This document shows, in pieces, positions 45,318-54,800 of a stretch of DNA of 64,000 nt (position 1 is the stretch's first letter; every line of letters begins with the position of its first letter). Origin of the DNA: Saccharomonospora cyanea NA-134 (lineage in GTDB: Bacteria; Actinomycetota; Actinomycetes; Mycobacteriales; Pseudonocardiaceae); the NCBI RefSeq assembly GCF_000244975.1, contig NZ_CM001440.1, forward strand, positions 2,898,325 through 2,962,324. Reading direction: 5' to 3'. Under the pieces are notes generated by a model. The model had not been told where the DNA came from, searched no databases, and saw only the letters and a list, made by a program, of their open reading frames with translations. The position numbers were made by a program, and so were the translations under genes.

Positions 45318-46414
45318 CAGCGTGCTCCCGTCGTCGGCTCGGTTCCGGCCAGCACATCGTCCACGTCGAGCACCTCCGGATCGGGCCGGTGGATCAACCG
45401 TACGGGACCGAGCAGTTCGTTCACCTTCCTGGACAGGCGGCTCAGCAGCAGTTGTCGCTGGCCGTGGGCCCTGCCCCCGTCGCCGGCGACGACGTCGTGG
45501 CGCAACGCGGTGATCGCGCGCAGGATGCCGTTCGGCCACAACTCGGCGAGCGCGTGGCGGTAGCTCGGCGCCTCCGCCGGTCCGACGACCCGGGCGCTGG
45601 GCAGGTCGAGGTGGGTGGCGGCGGAGTCACCCAGGCGCACCGCCGTCGCGAGGTCGGTGGGCATGTGCGCCCGGGGGGTCCACACCACGGGCCCGTGGGT
45701 GTTGACGAGTGTCAGCTGCCCGCCCTCCGTACCGATCGTGACACGGTGCAGCAGGTGCGCGTGGTTGTCCGGCGCTCGGGGGTCGAGTTCGTGCTGTACG
45801 CGCAGCGCGAACGGCACTCCCGCCAGCTCGCCGGAGACCGTCCGGAACGGGCCGGGTTCGCCGGGCGCGGCGGTCAGTCCGGTCGCACGCGCGCCGCCGA
45901 GTGCCTCGCCGAGCACCTCGAGCAGTGTCTGCAGCACCTGGTAGGCGCACGTCGCCTCGACGAAGAGCGCGGGCTGCCGCGTGAGCAACCGCCGCGCGGC
46001 CGCCACGAACCGGCGCACGGGCTCGACGTGCACGAACAGCGTGTCCACGTGGTGCACGGTGCCGTGCCGTCGCGCGACGCGCAGGCAGGAGGCCAGTTCG
46101 TCGGGGTGCAGGGGGTGCTCCTGCAACACGGGCACACCCCGCGTGAGGAACCGCTCCGCGAGTGTCGCGCCCGGCCCTCCGACGAGTCCGGAACCCACCA
46201 CGACACAGGCCAGGGCGACGTCGTCGGGCACCTCGTCGACGTCGCGGTAGAGCGGCACCCCGTAGTGCTCGGCACACGCGACGGACCGCGCGCTGCCCCT
46301 GGCGAGCACTCCGGCGGGCCGGTAGGGGCTGTCCGGGCGGCTGAGCGCCTCCAGGTACACCCGGCCGAAGCCGGTGCCGCAGACCACCGCGGGCGGCCGC
46401 TCCGCAGGTGTCAC
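45317..46414 (-). CDS. Thiazolinyl imide reductase (PchG/Irp3/YbtU-like)
   Basis: 365 residues of the Gfo/Idh/MocA-like family. VVCGTGFGRVYLEAL (10-24) is the NADP-binding loop, QEHPLHPDEL (98-107) carries the EHP motif in place of EKP, and VDTLFVHVEPVRRFV follows. PchG and YbtU reduce the C=N bond of a carrier-bound thiazoline to a thiazolidine in pyochelin and yersiniabactin synthesis. The gene is coupled on both sides (GTGA to the saccharopine-dehydrogenase-like gene, TGATG to the thioesterase) and lies downstream of three Cy-A(Cys)-T modules, which fits the role. A partly decayed relative is fused to a methyltransferase at 19,058. Confidence 0.93.
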   Translation of the reverse strand: MTPAERPPAVVCGTGFGRVYLEALSRPDSPYRPAGVLARGSARSVACAEHYGVPLYRDVDEVPDDVALACVVVGSGLVGGPGATLAERFLTRGVPVLQEHPLHPDELASCLRVARRHGTVHHVDTLFVHVEPVRRFVAAARRLLTRQPALFVEATCAYQVLQTLLEVLGEALGGARATGLTAAPGEPGPFRTVSGELAGVPFALRVQHELDPRAPDNHAHLLHRVTIGTEGGQLTLVNTHGPVVWTPRAHMPTDLATAVRLGDSAATHLDLPSARVVGPAEAPSYRHALAELWPNGILRAITALRHDVVAGDGGRAHGQRQLLLSRLSRKVNELLGPVRLIHRPDPEVLDVDDVLAGTEPTTGAR

Positions 46415-47583
46415 AGCACTCCCTCCTCGACGTCGTCGACGACCTCGGACCGCTCCGCGGTGCCGTCCGAGGTCGTGGGGGACGTGAACCGTTCCAGCAC
46501 GGTGACCTCGGGTTGTTCCCGCAGCCAGGCGCAGAGCGCGTCGGCGTCGACGACGTCCTGGACGTGCTGGGCTCCGGGCGGCTCCGCGCCCTCCAGCAGT
46601 CGCCTCGCACTGAACGACGCGACGGCCGCCGTGAGGGCGTAGGTGTCGGTGCCGCGCAGCAGTGCCGTGCGGCTCTCCGGAGTACCGTCCCGCGTGGTGC
46701 CGTCGAGCTGGAACACCAGGGTCTGGTAGGGCGTGCGGCCGAAGAGATCCAGTTCGGCGGCCTCACACAGCAGCCGCGCCGAGGCCGAGAGGTCACCGTC
46801 GAGGCCGTCGGCCTGGAGTCTGGCCAGTGTCCGCAACACGTGGCCCTCGCCGTCGAACACGTTCCACCAGTCCACTTCGGACAAACGAAGGGACGAGGCG
46901 AGTCGCTCGGTCTCCAGGCTGAGGTACGGCTGCAGGTCCACGGGGGACGAGAAGAACGGCACCCGCACTCCCGAGACCGGCCCCAGCGCGCGGGAACGTC
47001 GCTGTCCGTCCCGCCACGCCGCCATGGCCTCGCCGTGCTCGCCCGCCAGGGTGAGCAGGTACTCGGCAGCCCCCACCGGTGTCATCCGGTCGAGCAGGCC
47101 GACGTACGCGGTCAGCGACCGGCGCTGGACCATGCCTTCCGCCAGCCAGTGAGGCAGCACACTCGTCAGTCCGGGCATCAGCCCCGCGTTGATGACGGCG
47201 GTGAGGCCGCTGGCCGCCCAGTCCTCGTGCGACAGGGCACGCCAGAGCGGCACGTCACCACCGGGGTCGACGTAGTGGGCACCGGAGGCCAGCGCGGCGA
47301 GTGCGACCCGGTCGACCACCGCGTACGACGGTCCCGCGCAGTTCACCACGACGGAAGCCCCGGCGCAGAACTCGGCCAGTGCCGCGTCGTCCCACAGGTC
47401 CACGGCGACGACCTCGACGGTCCCCGCGGTCTCGGCTGTCTCGGCGTTCGGCGGAACGACCGAACGCATCACCTCCGGGCGCCGCGCTCCGAGCCGCAGT
47501 CCGACTCCCGACCGCACCAGCTGGCGGGCGGTGTGCAGGCCGACTCCGCCACTGGCGCCCAGCACCGCGACCAGGCCGCTCAC
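46411..47583 (-). CDS. Saccharopine-dehydrogenase-like NAD(P) oxidoreductase
   Basis: 390 residues from a GTG overlapping the NRPS stop (GTGA). N-terminal Rossmann loop VLGASGGVGLHTARQLV (7-23), VVVNCAGPSYAVVDRVALAALASGAHYVDPGG (about 86-117) and a C-terminal domain with VFDGEGHVLRTLA are typical of the saccharopine dehydrogenase NADP-binding family. Such genes occur beside thiazoline-forming NRPS genes; the role could be a second imine/thiazoline reduction or a redox step on the peptide. Two reductases in tandem after the synthetases hint at two reduced rings or opposite stereochemistry, which is inference. Confidence 0.85.
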   Translation of the reverse strand: MSGLVAVLGASGGVGLHTARQLVRSGVGLRLGARRPEVMRSVVPPNAETAETAGTVEVVAVDLWDDAALAEFCAGASVVVNCAGPSYAVVDRVALAALASGAHYVDPGGDVPLWRALSHEDWAASGLTAVINAGLMPGLTSVLPHWLAEGMVQRRSLTAYVGLLDRMTPVGAAEYLLTLAGEHGEAMAAWRDGQRRSRALGPVSGVRVPFFSSPVDLQPYLSLETERLASSLRLSEVDWWNVFDGEGHVLRTLARLQADGLDGDLSASARLLCEAAELDLFGRTPYQTLVFQLDGTTRDGTPESRTALLRGTDTYALTAAVASFSARRLLEGAEPPGAQHVQDVVDADALCAWLREQPEVTVLERFTSPTTSDGTAERSEVVDDVEEGVL

Positions 47584-50500
47584 CGCGCGTCCCCCGGCCG
47601 AACGTCCGTCGTGAGCAGCAGATCGGCGAGTTCCTCGACGAGGGGTGGACGCAACAGTTCCGCGGGGGTGGCTGCCGGAAGTTCCACGACGCGGACGTCT
47701 CCGAGACAGAGCTCCTCCCAGCGACTCCGTACCTCGTCGTGGTCGGCCTCACCCGCCCGTACGACGGTGAGGTCACCGACATAGGGCTGGTCGTCCTGCC
47801 GGTCCGCGGCCACCGCGGTGAGCCAGTGCCGGTAGAGCGGCAGCACGGCGGCCACGTCACCGTCCCAGCCCGCCTCGGCCGCGAGCCGCCGCGTCGTGGC
47901 CACGTCGTCGCTCACCGGCGCCGAGAGGTCCAGGCCAGCGCGGTCCCGCCCCTCACCCGCCAGTCCGAGCGACCAGGCGAGCACGCGGTGCGCCTCGTCG
48001 CCGTGAGCCAGCGCCTGCGACGGGGGGTCGTCACCGACGACCACCACGTCGGTCACCTCCACGCCGCCGTCGAGCAACAGCCGGGCGGTGTCCACCGCGA
48101 CCCGGCCCGCGAGATCGTAGGCCACCAGCCGCACGCGCTGCTGGCCGCTCGCCGCGATGGCCTCCGCGTAGCGCTCCGCCGCCCACTCGGGCAGCTCCTC
48201 GGCAGCGCGGTCGAGGAAGGCCCGCGTATCGGCCACGGTGGCCAGCGCGAGGCTCGTGGTGCCCGCCAGCGCACGCACCAGCGGGTCGAACACCCCGTGA
48301 GTTCCGGTGCCGTCCGGAAGCAGCACGGTGAGCGGCTCCTCGCCCACCGAACCCAGATCGACCAGTGAGACGGCCGCCGCCTCGGTTCCGGTGCGCTCCG
48401 GCGTGCGGTCGCGGGGCGTGGCGGGGGTCGCCGAAACGTCGGGTGTCCCCGCCGCGGGCCGCAGCAGCTCGGCCAGCGAGGCCACGGTGGCACCCTCCAG
48501 GAGCGCCCTGAGCACCTCGTCGAACTCGAGCTCACCGTCGGACAGCTCCTCCCGGAGCCGTCCCGCCAGCCGCGCGGCCAGCAGTGAGTCGCCACCGAGG
48601 AAGAAGAAGTCCTGGTCCCTGCCGACCTCGTCGCAGCCGAGCACGTCGGCCCAGCACGCGGCGATCGCCGACTCCCACGCTCCCATCGGCGCCTCACCCG
48701 AGGTCCGGCGGGGCGCGAGCCTTCGCTCCAGTGCCGCGCGGTCGACCTTGCCGTTGGCGGTCTGCGGCAACGCGTCGAGAACCTCGACCCTGGCGGGCAG
48801 CATGTGTTCCGGAAGCCGCGTGGCCACGTCGTCGAGGAGCGCCTCCACATCCAACTGGGCGGTGCCCTCGCCACCCTCGGGCACCACGAAGGCGACGAGC
48901 GACCGCTCCAGGGGCTGGCTGCCGTACGCGACCACCGCGACCGCGGACACCGACGGTGCGGCCACGACGCCCGCCTCGACCTCGGCCAGCTCGATGCGGT
49001 GGCCCCGGATCTTCACCTGCGCGTCGGTGCGGCCGAGGAACTCGACCTCCCCGTTGGGCAGGTAACGCCCCAGGTCGCCGGTGCGGTACCGGCGTTGCCC
49101 CGTGTGCGGGCACGTGACGAACCGGTCGCGGGTGCGCTCGGGATCGTGCAGGTAGCCCTGGGCGACGCCGACACCACCGAAGACGATCTCCCCCGGCACG
49201 CCGTCCGGGCACTCCAGCATGCGCTCGTCGACGACGTGGACGGTCTGGTTCGCCAACGGACGCCCGTAGGGCACGCTGTTCCAGTCGGCGGGGACGGGGC
49301 GCTCCACGACGTCGTGTGCGATGGACCAGATCGACACCTCCGTGGCCCCACCGAGCGCCACGACGTGTGCGCCGGGCAGCAGGTCACGGATGCGGTCGGG
49401 CAACGGCAGCGGCACCCAGTCACCGGACAGCAGCACCAGCCTCAGCCGTGCGGGGAGCGAGTCGGGGGCGAACGACAGGTAGTCGGTGAGCATCTGCATC
49501 TGGGCGGGCACCGAGTTCCACACGGTCACCCCCGCGTCGCACACCAACTCGGCCCAGTGGGACGGGTCCGCGCGCCGGTGCGGGTCGGGCAGCACCAGGG
49601 CTCCCCCGACGCTCAGCAGGCCGAACACGTCGAACACCGACAGGTCGAAACCGAGAGCCGCCAGCCCGAGAACCCGGTCGTTCTGACCGATGCCGTAGCG
49701 CGCGAGCAGGTCGGCGACCGTGTTGGCCGCCGACCGGTGACTCACCACGACACCCTTGGGTTTGCCGGTGGAACCCGAGGTGTGGATGACGTACGCGACG
49801 TCGTCGAGGTCCGAGGGCGGGTCCGGCACCTCCGCGACCGACGCGCGGCCGGGTCCGAGCCGGTCCACGCACACGACGAGGTCGGCGGGCGGCTCCGCCA
49901 CGGACGACGTCGTGACGACGGCCCGCACCCGGGCGTCGCGCAGGATCCCGTCGCGCCGGGCGACGGGTTGGGAGGTCTCCACCGGAACATAGGCCGCGCC
50001 CACCAGCAGCACCCCGAGCACGGCGCTCACCTGGTCGGCGCCCTTGTCCAGGACGACGCCGACAAGGTCACCGCGCCGCACCCCGCCCTCCCGCAGCGCT
50101 CCGGCGACGGCATCGGCGCGGCCGAGGAGCTCACCGTAGGTCACCTGGGTGTTCCCGGTGATCACGGCAGGACGTTCGGGGGTCCGCCGCGCCTGCGCCA
50201 GCACCCCGGCCCCGAGGGTGGTCAGAGGCAGGTCCGCCGCCGTGTCGTTCAGCGCGGTCCTGCGCTCCCGCTGTTCCGCGGGGAGGGCGACCGGGAAGGG
50301 CTGCGTCCACGCCTCGTCGTCCTCGGCCATCCGGGACAGCAGGTCGGCGTATGCGGCGAACATGTCGTCGACCATGTCGGCGGGCAACACGCCGACGCGG
50401 ACGTCCCAGTTCGTGTCCAGACCGCCCCGGCGCTCGACGTTCTGGCAGTCGATCCACACCTGCGGGGTCTGCGACAGACCACGCACGAACTCGCCGCCCT

Positions 50501-51818
50501 CGTCGGCGCCGACGTGCTCACCGTCGCCCAGCCCGATCGCGCTGGTATAGACCACCGGGAACAGGGCGGCGTCCGGTCCGCGCCTGCGCCCGATCTCACG
50601 CATCACCTCGATCCCCGAGTACCGCCGGTGCTCCAGGTCGCGCCACAGTTGCTCCTGGTGGGCCTTCGCCCGGTCGGCGAGGCAGCCACCCGCCGCCGTG
50701 TCCACCTCCAGCAGCTCGATGCCGGTGAAGTCGCCGACCAGCCTGCCGACGTCGGGGTGCAGCGGCTCCCGGTTGAGCAGGGTCAGATCGAGGGTGAACC
50801 GGGCCGTACGGCTCCACCTGCCGATCACCTCGGCGAACGCGGCGAGCACCGCACCGGACGGGCTGACACCGTGCCGACGTGCGCGGTCGCACAGCGCGGC
50901 CCACGCGTCGGGTTCGACGCGCACCGCGTGTCGCTCGAACCGTACGTCGCCCTCCGTGGTGCGCCCGCTGTCGAGCACGGGCAGTGCCGGTCCGGGCGCG
51001 AGATCGTCCACACGCGACATCCAGTAGTCGCGGGCCCGTTCGAACGCGGGTCCCGTGCGCATCCGACGTTCGGCCTCGAGGTAGTCGCGGAACGTCAGCT
51101 CGGGTGGTGGCGGCGCACCCGCCGGGTCCGTGTAGAGCTGGTGCAGTTCCGCGAGCAGGACCTGGATGCTCACGAAGTCGGCGATGAGGAAGTTCAACGA
51201 CACGTGCAGCAGCGCCGCCTCGTCGAGCAGGGTCAGGCCGAAACCGAAGAGCGGCCAGGTGCCGGGATCGTACTCGCGGTGTTCCCAGCCCCTCCTGATC
51301 CGGGCGAGCTCCTCCTCCGCCTCCCTCACCGGAAGGCCGCGGAGGTCCCGTACCAGCACCTCGGGCACGCCGGGGTCGGGCAGGACCCGCTGGCTTCCGT
51401 CGGCGTCCACGACGGCGCGCAGCATGTCGTGCCGGGCGACGAGCTCGGCGACCGCCGTCCGCAACCGCTCGGGGTCCAACGTGGGGTAGGAGACCTCGCC
51501 GTAGCCGTGGCAGCCGACCCCGCCGTAGGCGAAGGACGAGCGGCTGCCGAGGAGGTAGGCGGCCTGGACGTCGGTGAGCGGGAACGGCTCGTGTCGCGCG
51601 GCGGGATCGGGGCGCACCTCCGGCAACGCGTCGGCGGCCTTCAGGGCCGCGAGCACGTCCTCCTTGTGGTCCCGAAGCCGCCCGAGACGCTCCTCGGTCA
51701 TGACGCCGCGCGGGGCGCGATAACGCAGCCGGCCGTCCTCCTCCCACAGCACGACACCGAGACCTTCGAGTTCCGTGAGCAGCTCCACGGCGGGGCTCTG
51801 CCCTGCGGTGATCGTCAT
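47580..51818 (-). CDS. NRPS: docking-Cy-A(Cys)-T with degenerate TE
   Basis: 1412 residues. Domains: TubC-type N-terminal docking (about 8-60, LLTELEGLGVVLWEEDGRLRYRAP), cyclisation domain Cy (about 75-515), A (about 540-1035), T (FFLGGDSLL, Ser1078) and a TE-like C-terminus (about 1150-1400). The A code reads DLFNLSLIW, one change from the cysteine code DLYNLSLIWK. The Cy core motif is N209-x4-D214-x2-S217, with Asn replacing the first Asp; Thr425 and Asp457, the likely cyclodehydration pair, are kept. The TE nucleophile motif is AYDLAG (Asp1235 for Ser) and the C-terminal His motif is missing. It should add the third Cys after the two-module synthetase, whose stop overlaps its start (ATGA). 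Confidence 0.94.
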   Translation of the reverse strand: MTITAGQSPAVELLTELEGLGVVLWEEDGRLRYRAPRGVMTEERLGRLRDHKEDVLAALKAADALPEVRPDPAARHEPFPLTDVQAAYLLGSRSSFAYGGVGCHGYGEVSYPTLDPERLRTAVAELVARHDMLRAVVDADGSQRVLPDPGVPEVLVRDLRGLPVREAEEELARIRRGWEHREYDPGTWPLFGFGLTLLDEAALLHVSLNFLIADFVSIQVLLAELHQLYTDPAGAPPPPELTFRDYLEAERRMRTGPAFERARDYWMSRVDDLAPGPALPVLDSGRTTEGDVRFERHAVRVEPDAWAALCDRARRHGVSPSGAVLAAFAEVIGRWSRTARFTLDLTLLNREPLHPDVGRLVGDFTGIELLEVDTAAGGCLADRAKAHQEQLWRDLEHRRYSGIEVMREIGRRRGPDAALFPVVYTSAIGLGDGEHVGADEGGEFVRGLSQTPQVWIDCQNVERRGGLDTNWDVRVGVLPADMVDDMFAAYADLLSRMAEDDEAWTQPFPVALPAEQRERRTALNDTAADLPLTTLGAGVLAQARRTPERPAVITGNTQVTYGELLGRADAVAGALREGGVRRGDLVGVVLDKGADQVSAVLGVLLVGAAYVPVETSQPVARRDGILRDARVRAVVTTSSVAEPPADLVVCVDRLGPGRASVAEVPDPPSDLDDVAYVIHTSGSTGKPKGVVVSHRSAANTVADLLARYGIGQNDRVLGLAALGFDLSVFDVFGLLSVGGALVLPDPHRRADPSHWAELVCDAGVTVWNSVPAQMQMLTDYLSFAPDSLPARLRLVLLSGDWVPLPLPDRIRDLLPGAHVVALGGATEVSIWSIAHDVVERPVPADWNSVPYGRPLANQTVHVVDERMLECPDGVPGEIVFGGVGVAQGYLHDPERTRDRFVTCPHTGQRRYRTGDLGRYLPNGEVEFLGRTDAQVKIRGHRIELAEVEAGVVAAPSVSAVAVVAYGSQPLERSLVAFVVPEGGEGTAQLDVEALLDDVATRLPEHMLPARVEVLDALPQTANGKVDRAALERRLAPRRTSGEAPMGAWESAIAACWADVLGCDEVGRDQDFFFLGGDSLLAARLAGRLREELSDGELEFDEVLRALLEGATVASLAELLRPAAGTPDVSATPATPRDRTPERTGTEAAAVSLVDLGSVGEEPLTVLLPDGTGTHGVFDPLVRALAGTTSLALATVADTRAFLDRAAEELPEWAAERYAEAIAASGQQRVRLVAYDLAGRVAVDTARLLLDGGVEVTDVVVVGDDPPSQALAHGDEAHRVLAWSLGLAGEGRDRAGLDLSAPVSDDVATTRRLAAEAGWDGDVAAVLPLYRHWLTAVAADRQDDQPYVGDLTVVRAGEADHDEVRSRWEELCLGDVRVVELPAATPAELLRPPLVEELADLLLTTDVRPGDAR

Positions 51819-54800
51819 AGCACTCCCTCTTCCATGTCGGCCTCGGAACCACGCAGGTCCTCCACGACGGCGGCGAGCCGCTCCACCGTGGGAGCCGAGG
51901 TCAGCTCACGCAGTGAGATCCCGATCCCGAACCGGCGTCGCATCCGCTCGACGAGGCGGGTGCCGAGCAGGCTGTCCCCGCCGAGGAGGAAGAAGCTGTC
52001 GGTGCGGCCCACCGTGGGTACGTCGAGCAGTTCGGCCCACAGCGCGGCCAGTTCGGTCTCCAGCTCGCCCTGGGGCTCCACGAGCGGTGCGGCGTCCGAG
52101 GACTCCGTGAGCGCGGCCGTCACGGCCTTGCGGTCGATCTTGCCGTTGGCGGTCAGTGGCAGCGTGGCGGCCGAGGTGACGCGGTCCGGCACCATGTGCG
52201 CCGGTAACTCGTCGGAGAGCCGGGCCCGCAGGTCGGGCAGCGCGGCGTACGCGTCGGTGTCCGTGCGTTCCACCGTGGTGACCATGGCGGCGAGGTGCGC
52301 GGCGGGGCGCTCCAGCACCACCGCGACGGCTCGTTCCACAGCGGGATGGCGCAGCAGTGCGGCCTCCACCTCACCGAGTTCGATGCGGTGTCCCCGGATC
52401 TTGACCTGCGTGTCACGTCTGCCGAGGAACTCCAGCACCCCGCCAGGGCGGTACCGGCCGAGGTCACCGGTGCGGTACCAACGTTCGACGCGCCCGTCCT
52501 CCGTGGTGACCTCCACGAAGCGGTCCGCCGTGCGTTCCGGATCACCTCGGTAGCCGCGGGCGACACCCGCACCGCCGATCCACAGCTCCCCCGTGACCCA
52601 TTCCGGACAGTCCCGGCCGAACTCGTCGACGACCCGGTACGCCTGCCCGGGCAGCGGACGGCCGTACGGCACGGAACGCAGCGGCGGCTCGCCCGGCTCG
52701 ACCGACGGCACGCCCGTGACGTCGTGGACGTTCGACCAGATCGACGCCTCCGTGGCACCGCCGAGCGCGGCCAGGCGGGCGTCCGGGGCGTGCTCGGCGA
52801 GCCGAACACCGAGATCCAGGGGAACCCAGTCCCCCGACACGAGCACCGTGCGCAGGCTTGCCAGATCACCCGGGTCGGCCACCGTCAACGCCATCTCCAA
52901 CAGCGCGGGCACCGAGTTCCACAGGCTCACCCCGTGTTCCCGCACCAGCCTCACCCAGGTGCGGGCGTCACGCCGGGCGTCCTCGCCGACGAGCACGAGC
53001 GCGCCACCGGCTCCCAGCACCCCGAAGACGTCGTAGACCGACAGGTCGAAGTCCATGGCCGACACCGCGAGCACCCGGTCGGTGTGGTCCACCCCGAAGC
53101 GGTCGGTGATCGCCGCGACCGTGTTGAGCGCGGCCGAGTGGGTGATCTCGACCCCCTTGGGGGTTCCCGTCGAACCGGACGTGTAGATCACGTAGGCGAG
53201 ATCGTCGTCCTTCCCGGGCACCGGCGAGGCGAGCGGGGACACGGCGAGCAGGTCGGTGAAGACCACGGCATCCGGCAGGTCGGCGGTGGCCGCTTCGGTC
53301 ACGGCCAGCTTCGCGCCCGCGTTCTCCACGATCCTGCGCCGGCGTGCCGCCGGCTGGTCGGCCCCGACCGGCACGTACGCCGCTCCCGCCGCGACGACAC
53401 CGAGGACGGCCGTGATCTGGTCGGCCCCCCTCGGCAGCACCACGGCCACCACGTCCCCTCGCCCGACACCCGCCGCGGCCAGTCCACCCGCCACGGCCAG
53501 CGCCCGCCGGGACAGCTCACCGAAACTCACCGCGCCGTCCGGCGTCACCAGCGCCGTCGCGTCCGGATCGCGCTGGGCGGCGGCGAAGAAGGCATCGTGC
53601 AGACCGCCCGTGCCGGTGGCGGGCACCACAGCGGGTGGCGCGCCGATCAGGGGAACCGGAGGGGATGCGGCAGCGCCGGTGACGGTGACCGACGGGCCGT
53701 CCCAGTCGCCGTCCGCCAGGTGCCGCAGCAGGCCGACGAACGCGGCGAACATCGTCTCCAGCACGCCGGGGCACAGCAGGCCCTCCACGGCGTCCCACGT
53801 CACCGACAGGCCACCGGCGCGCTCGGCGACCTGGTTGTCCAGCCATACCTGCGGGGTCTGCGACAGTCCCCACACGGGTTCACCGAACGGGAACGGCTCG
53901 TCGTCGCGGGCGACGCCCAGCGCACTGGTCAACACCACCGGCATGGTCACCGCCGCGTCACCGGTGCGTCTGGCCAGCTCCCGCAGCACCCACAGCGCCG
54001 ACGCGGCACGGTGCTCCATGGCCTCCCAGATCCGGTGCTGCACGTCGAGCGCGTGCTCGGCGAAGCCCGCGCCGAGCCGGGGCCGGAACGGCACCAGCAC
54101 AAGGGACGTGAAGTCGCCGACGACCGCGTCGATGTCGGGGTGGACGTCACGGCGATCGAACACGGTGAGGTTCAGCGTGAGATCGGCGCGGTCGCTGAAC
54201 CGCGACAGCACGGTGGCGTACGCGGTGGCCAGGACCGCCGACGTCGTCACCCCGTGCTCGCGGCTGCGCGCGGTGAGCCGTCGCCACTGTTCCGGTTCGA
54301 GCCGCGCCTCGAGCCGGGTGAACCTGGGCGCGACCATCGCCTCCGGGTCGGCCGCCAGCGGCAACCGCGGCGCGGGGGGCAGGTCGTCGAGGCGCTCCAG
54401 CCAGTGTTCGCGTGCCCTCGCCACCTCGTCGGCGGGTGGTGTGGCCCCGAGGACGTAGTCGCGGAAGGTCAGGCGCAGTGGTGGCAGGGGTGCCTCCAGG
54501 TCGCGGTAGCGAACGGCCAGCTCCCGCAGCAGCACCACGATGCTGAGCGCGTCGAGGACCAGGTAGTCGAAGCTGAAGGCGAGGCGGGTGCTCCTCCCGA
54601 TCGTGACCGCTTCCACGTGCAGCAGCGGCCAGCGTGCCGGATCGGCGATGCGGGTGGACAACCGGTCGCGCAGCCGGTCGAGCTCCCCCCGGTCGTCGGT
54701 GACGGTGACCGGGATGCGGAACCGCTCGACCACCGGCAGGACCCGCTGCCGCCCGTCCTCGTCGAAGACGGCCCGCAGCATGTCGTGTCGTTCGATCAGC

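Noticed and set aside
48804-52553. Plus-strand open frame of about 1250 codons
   Set aside because: Fully antisense to two NRPS genes whose domains and motifs are continuous on the minus strand; similar long shadows at 2,327-4,315, 4,424-6,421 and 60,034-63,105 were discarded for the same reason.
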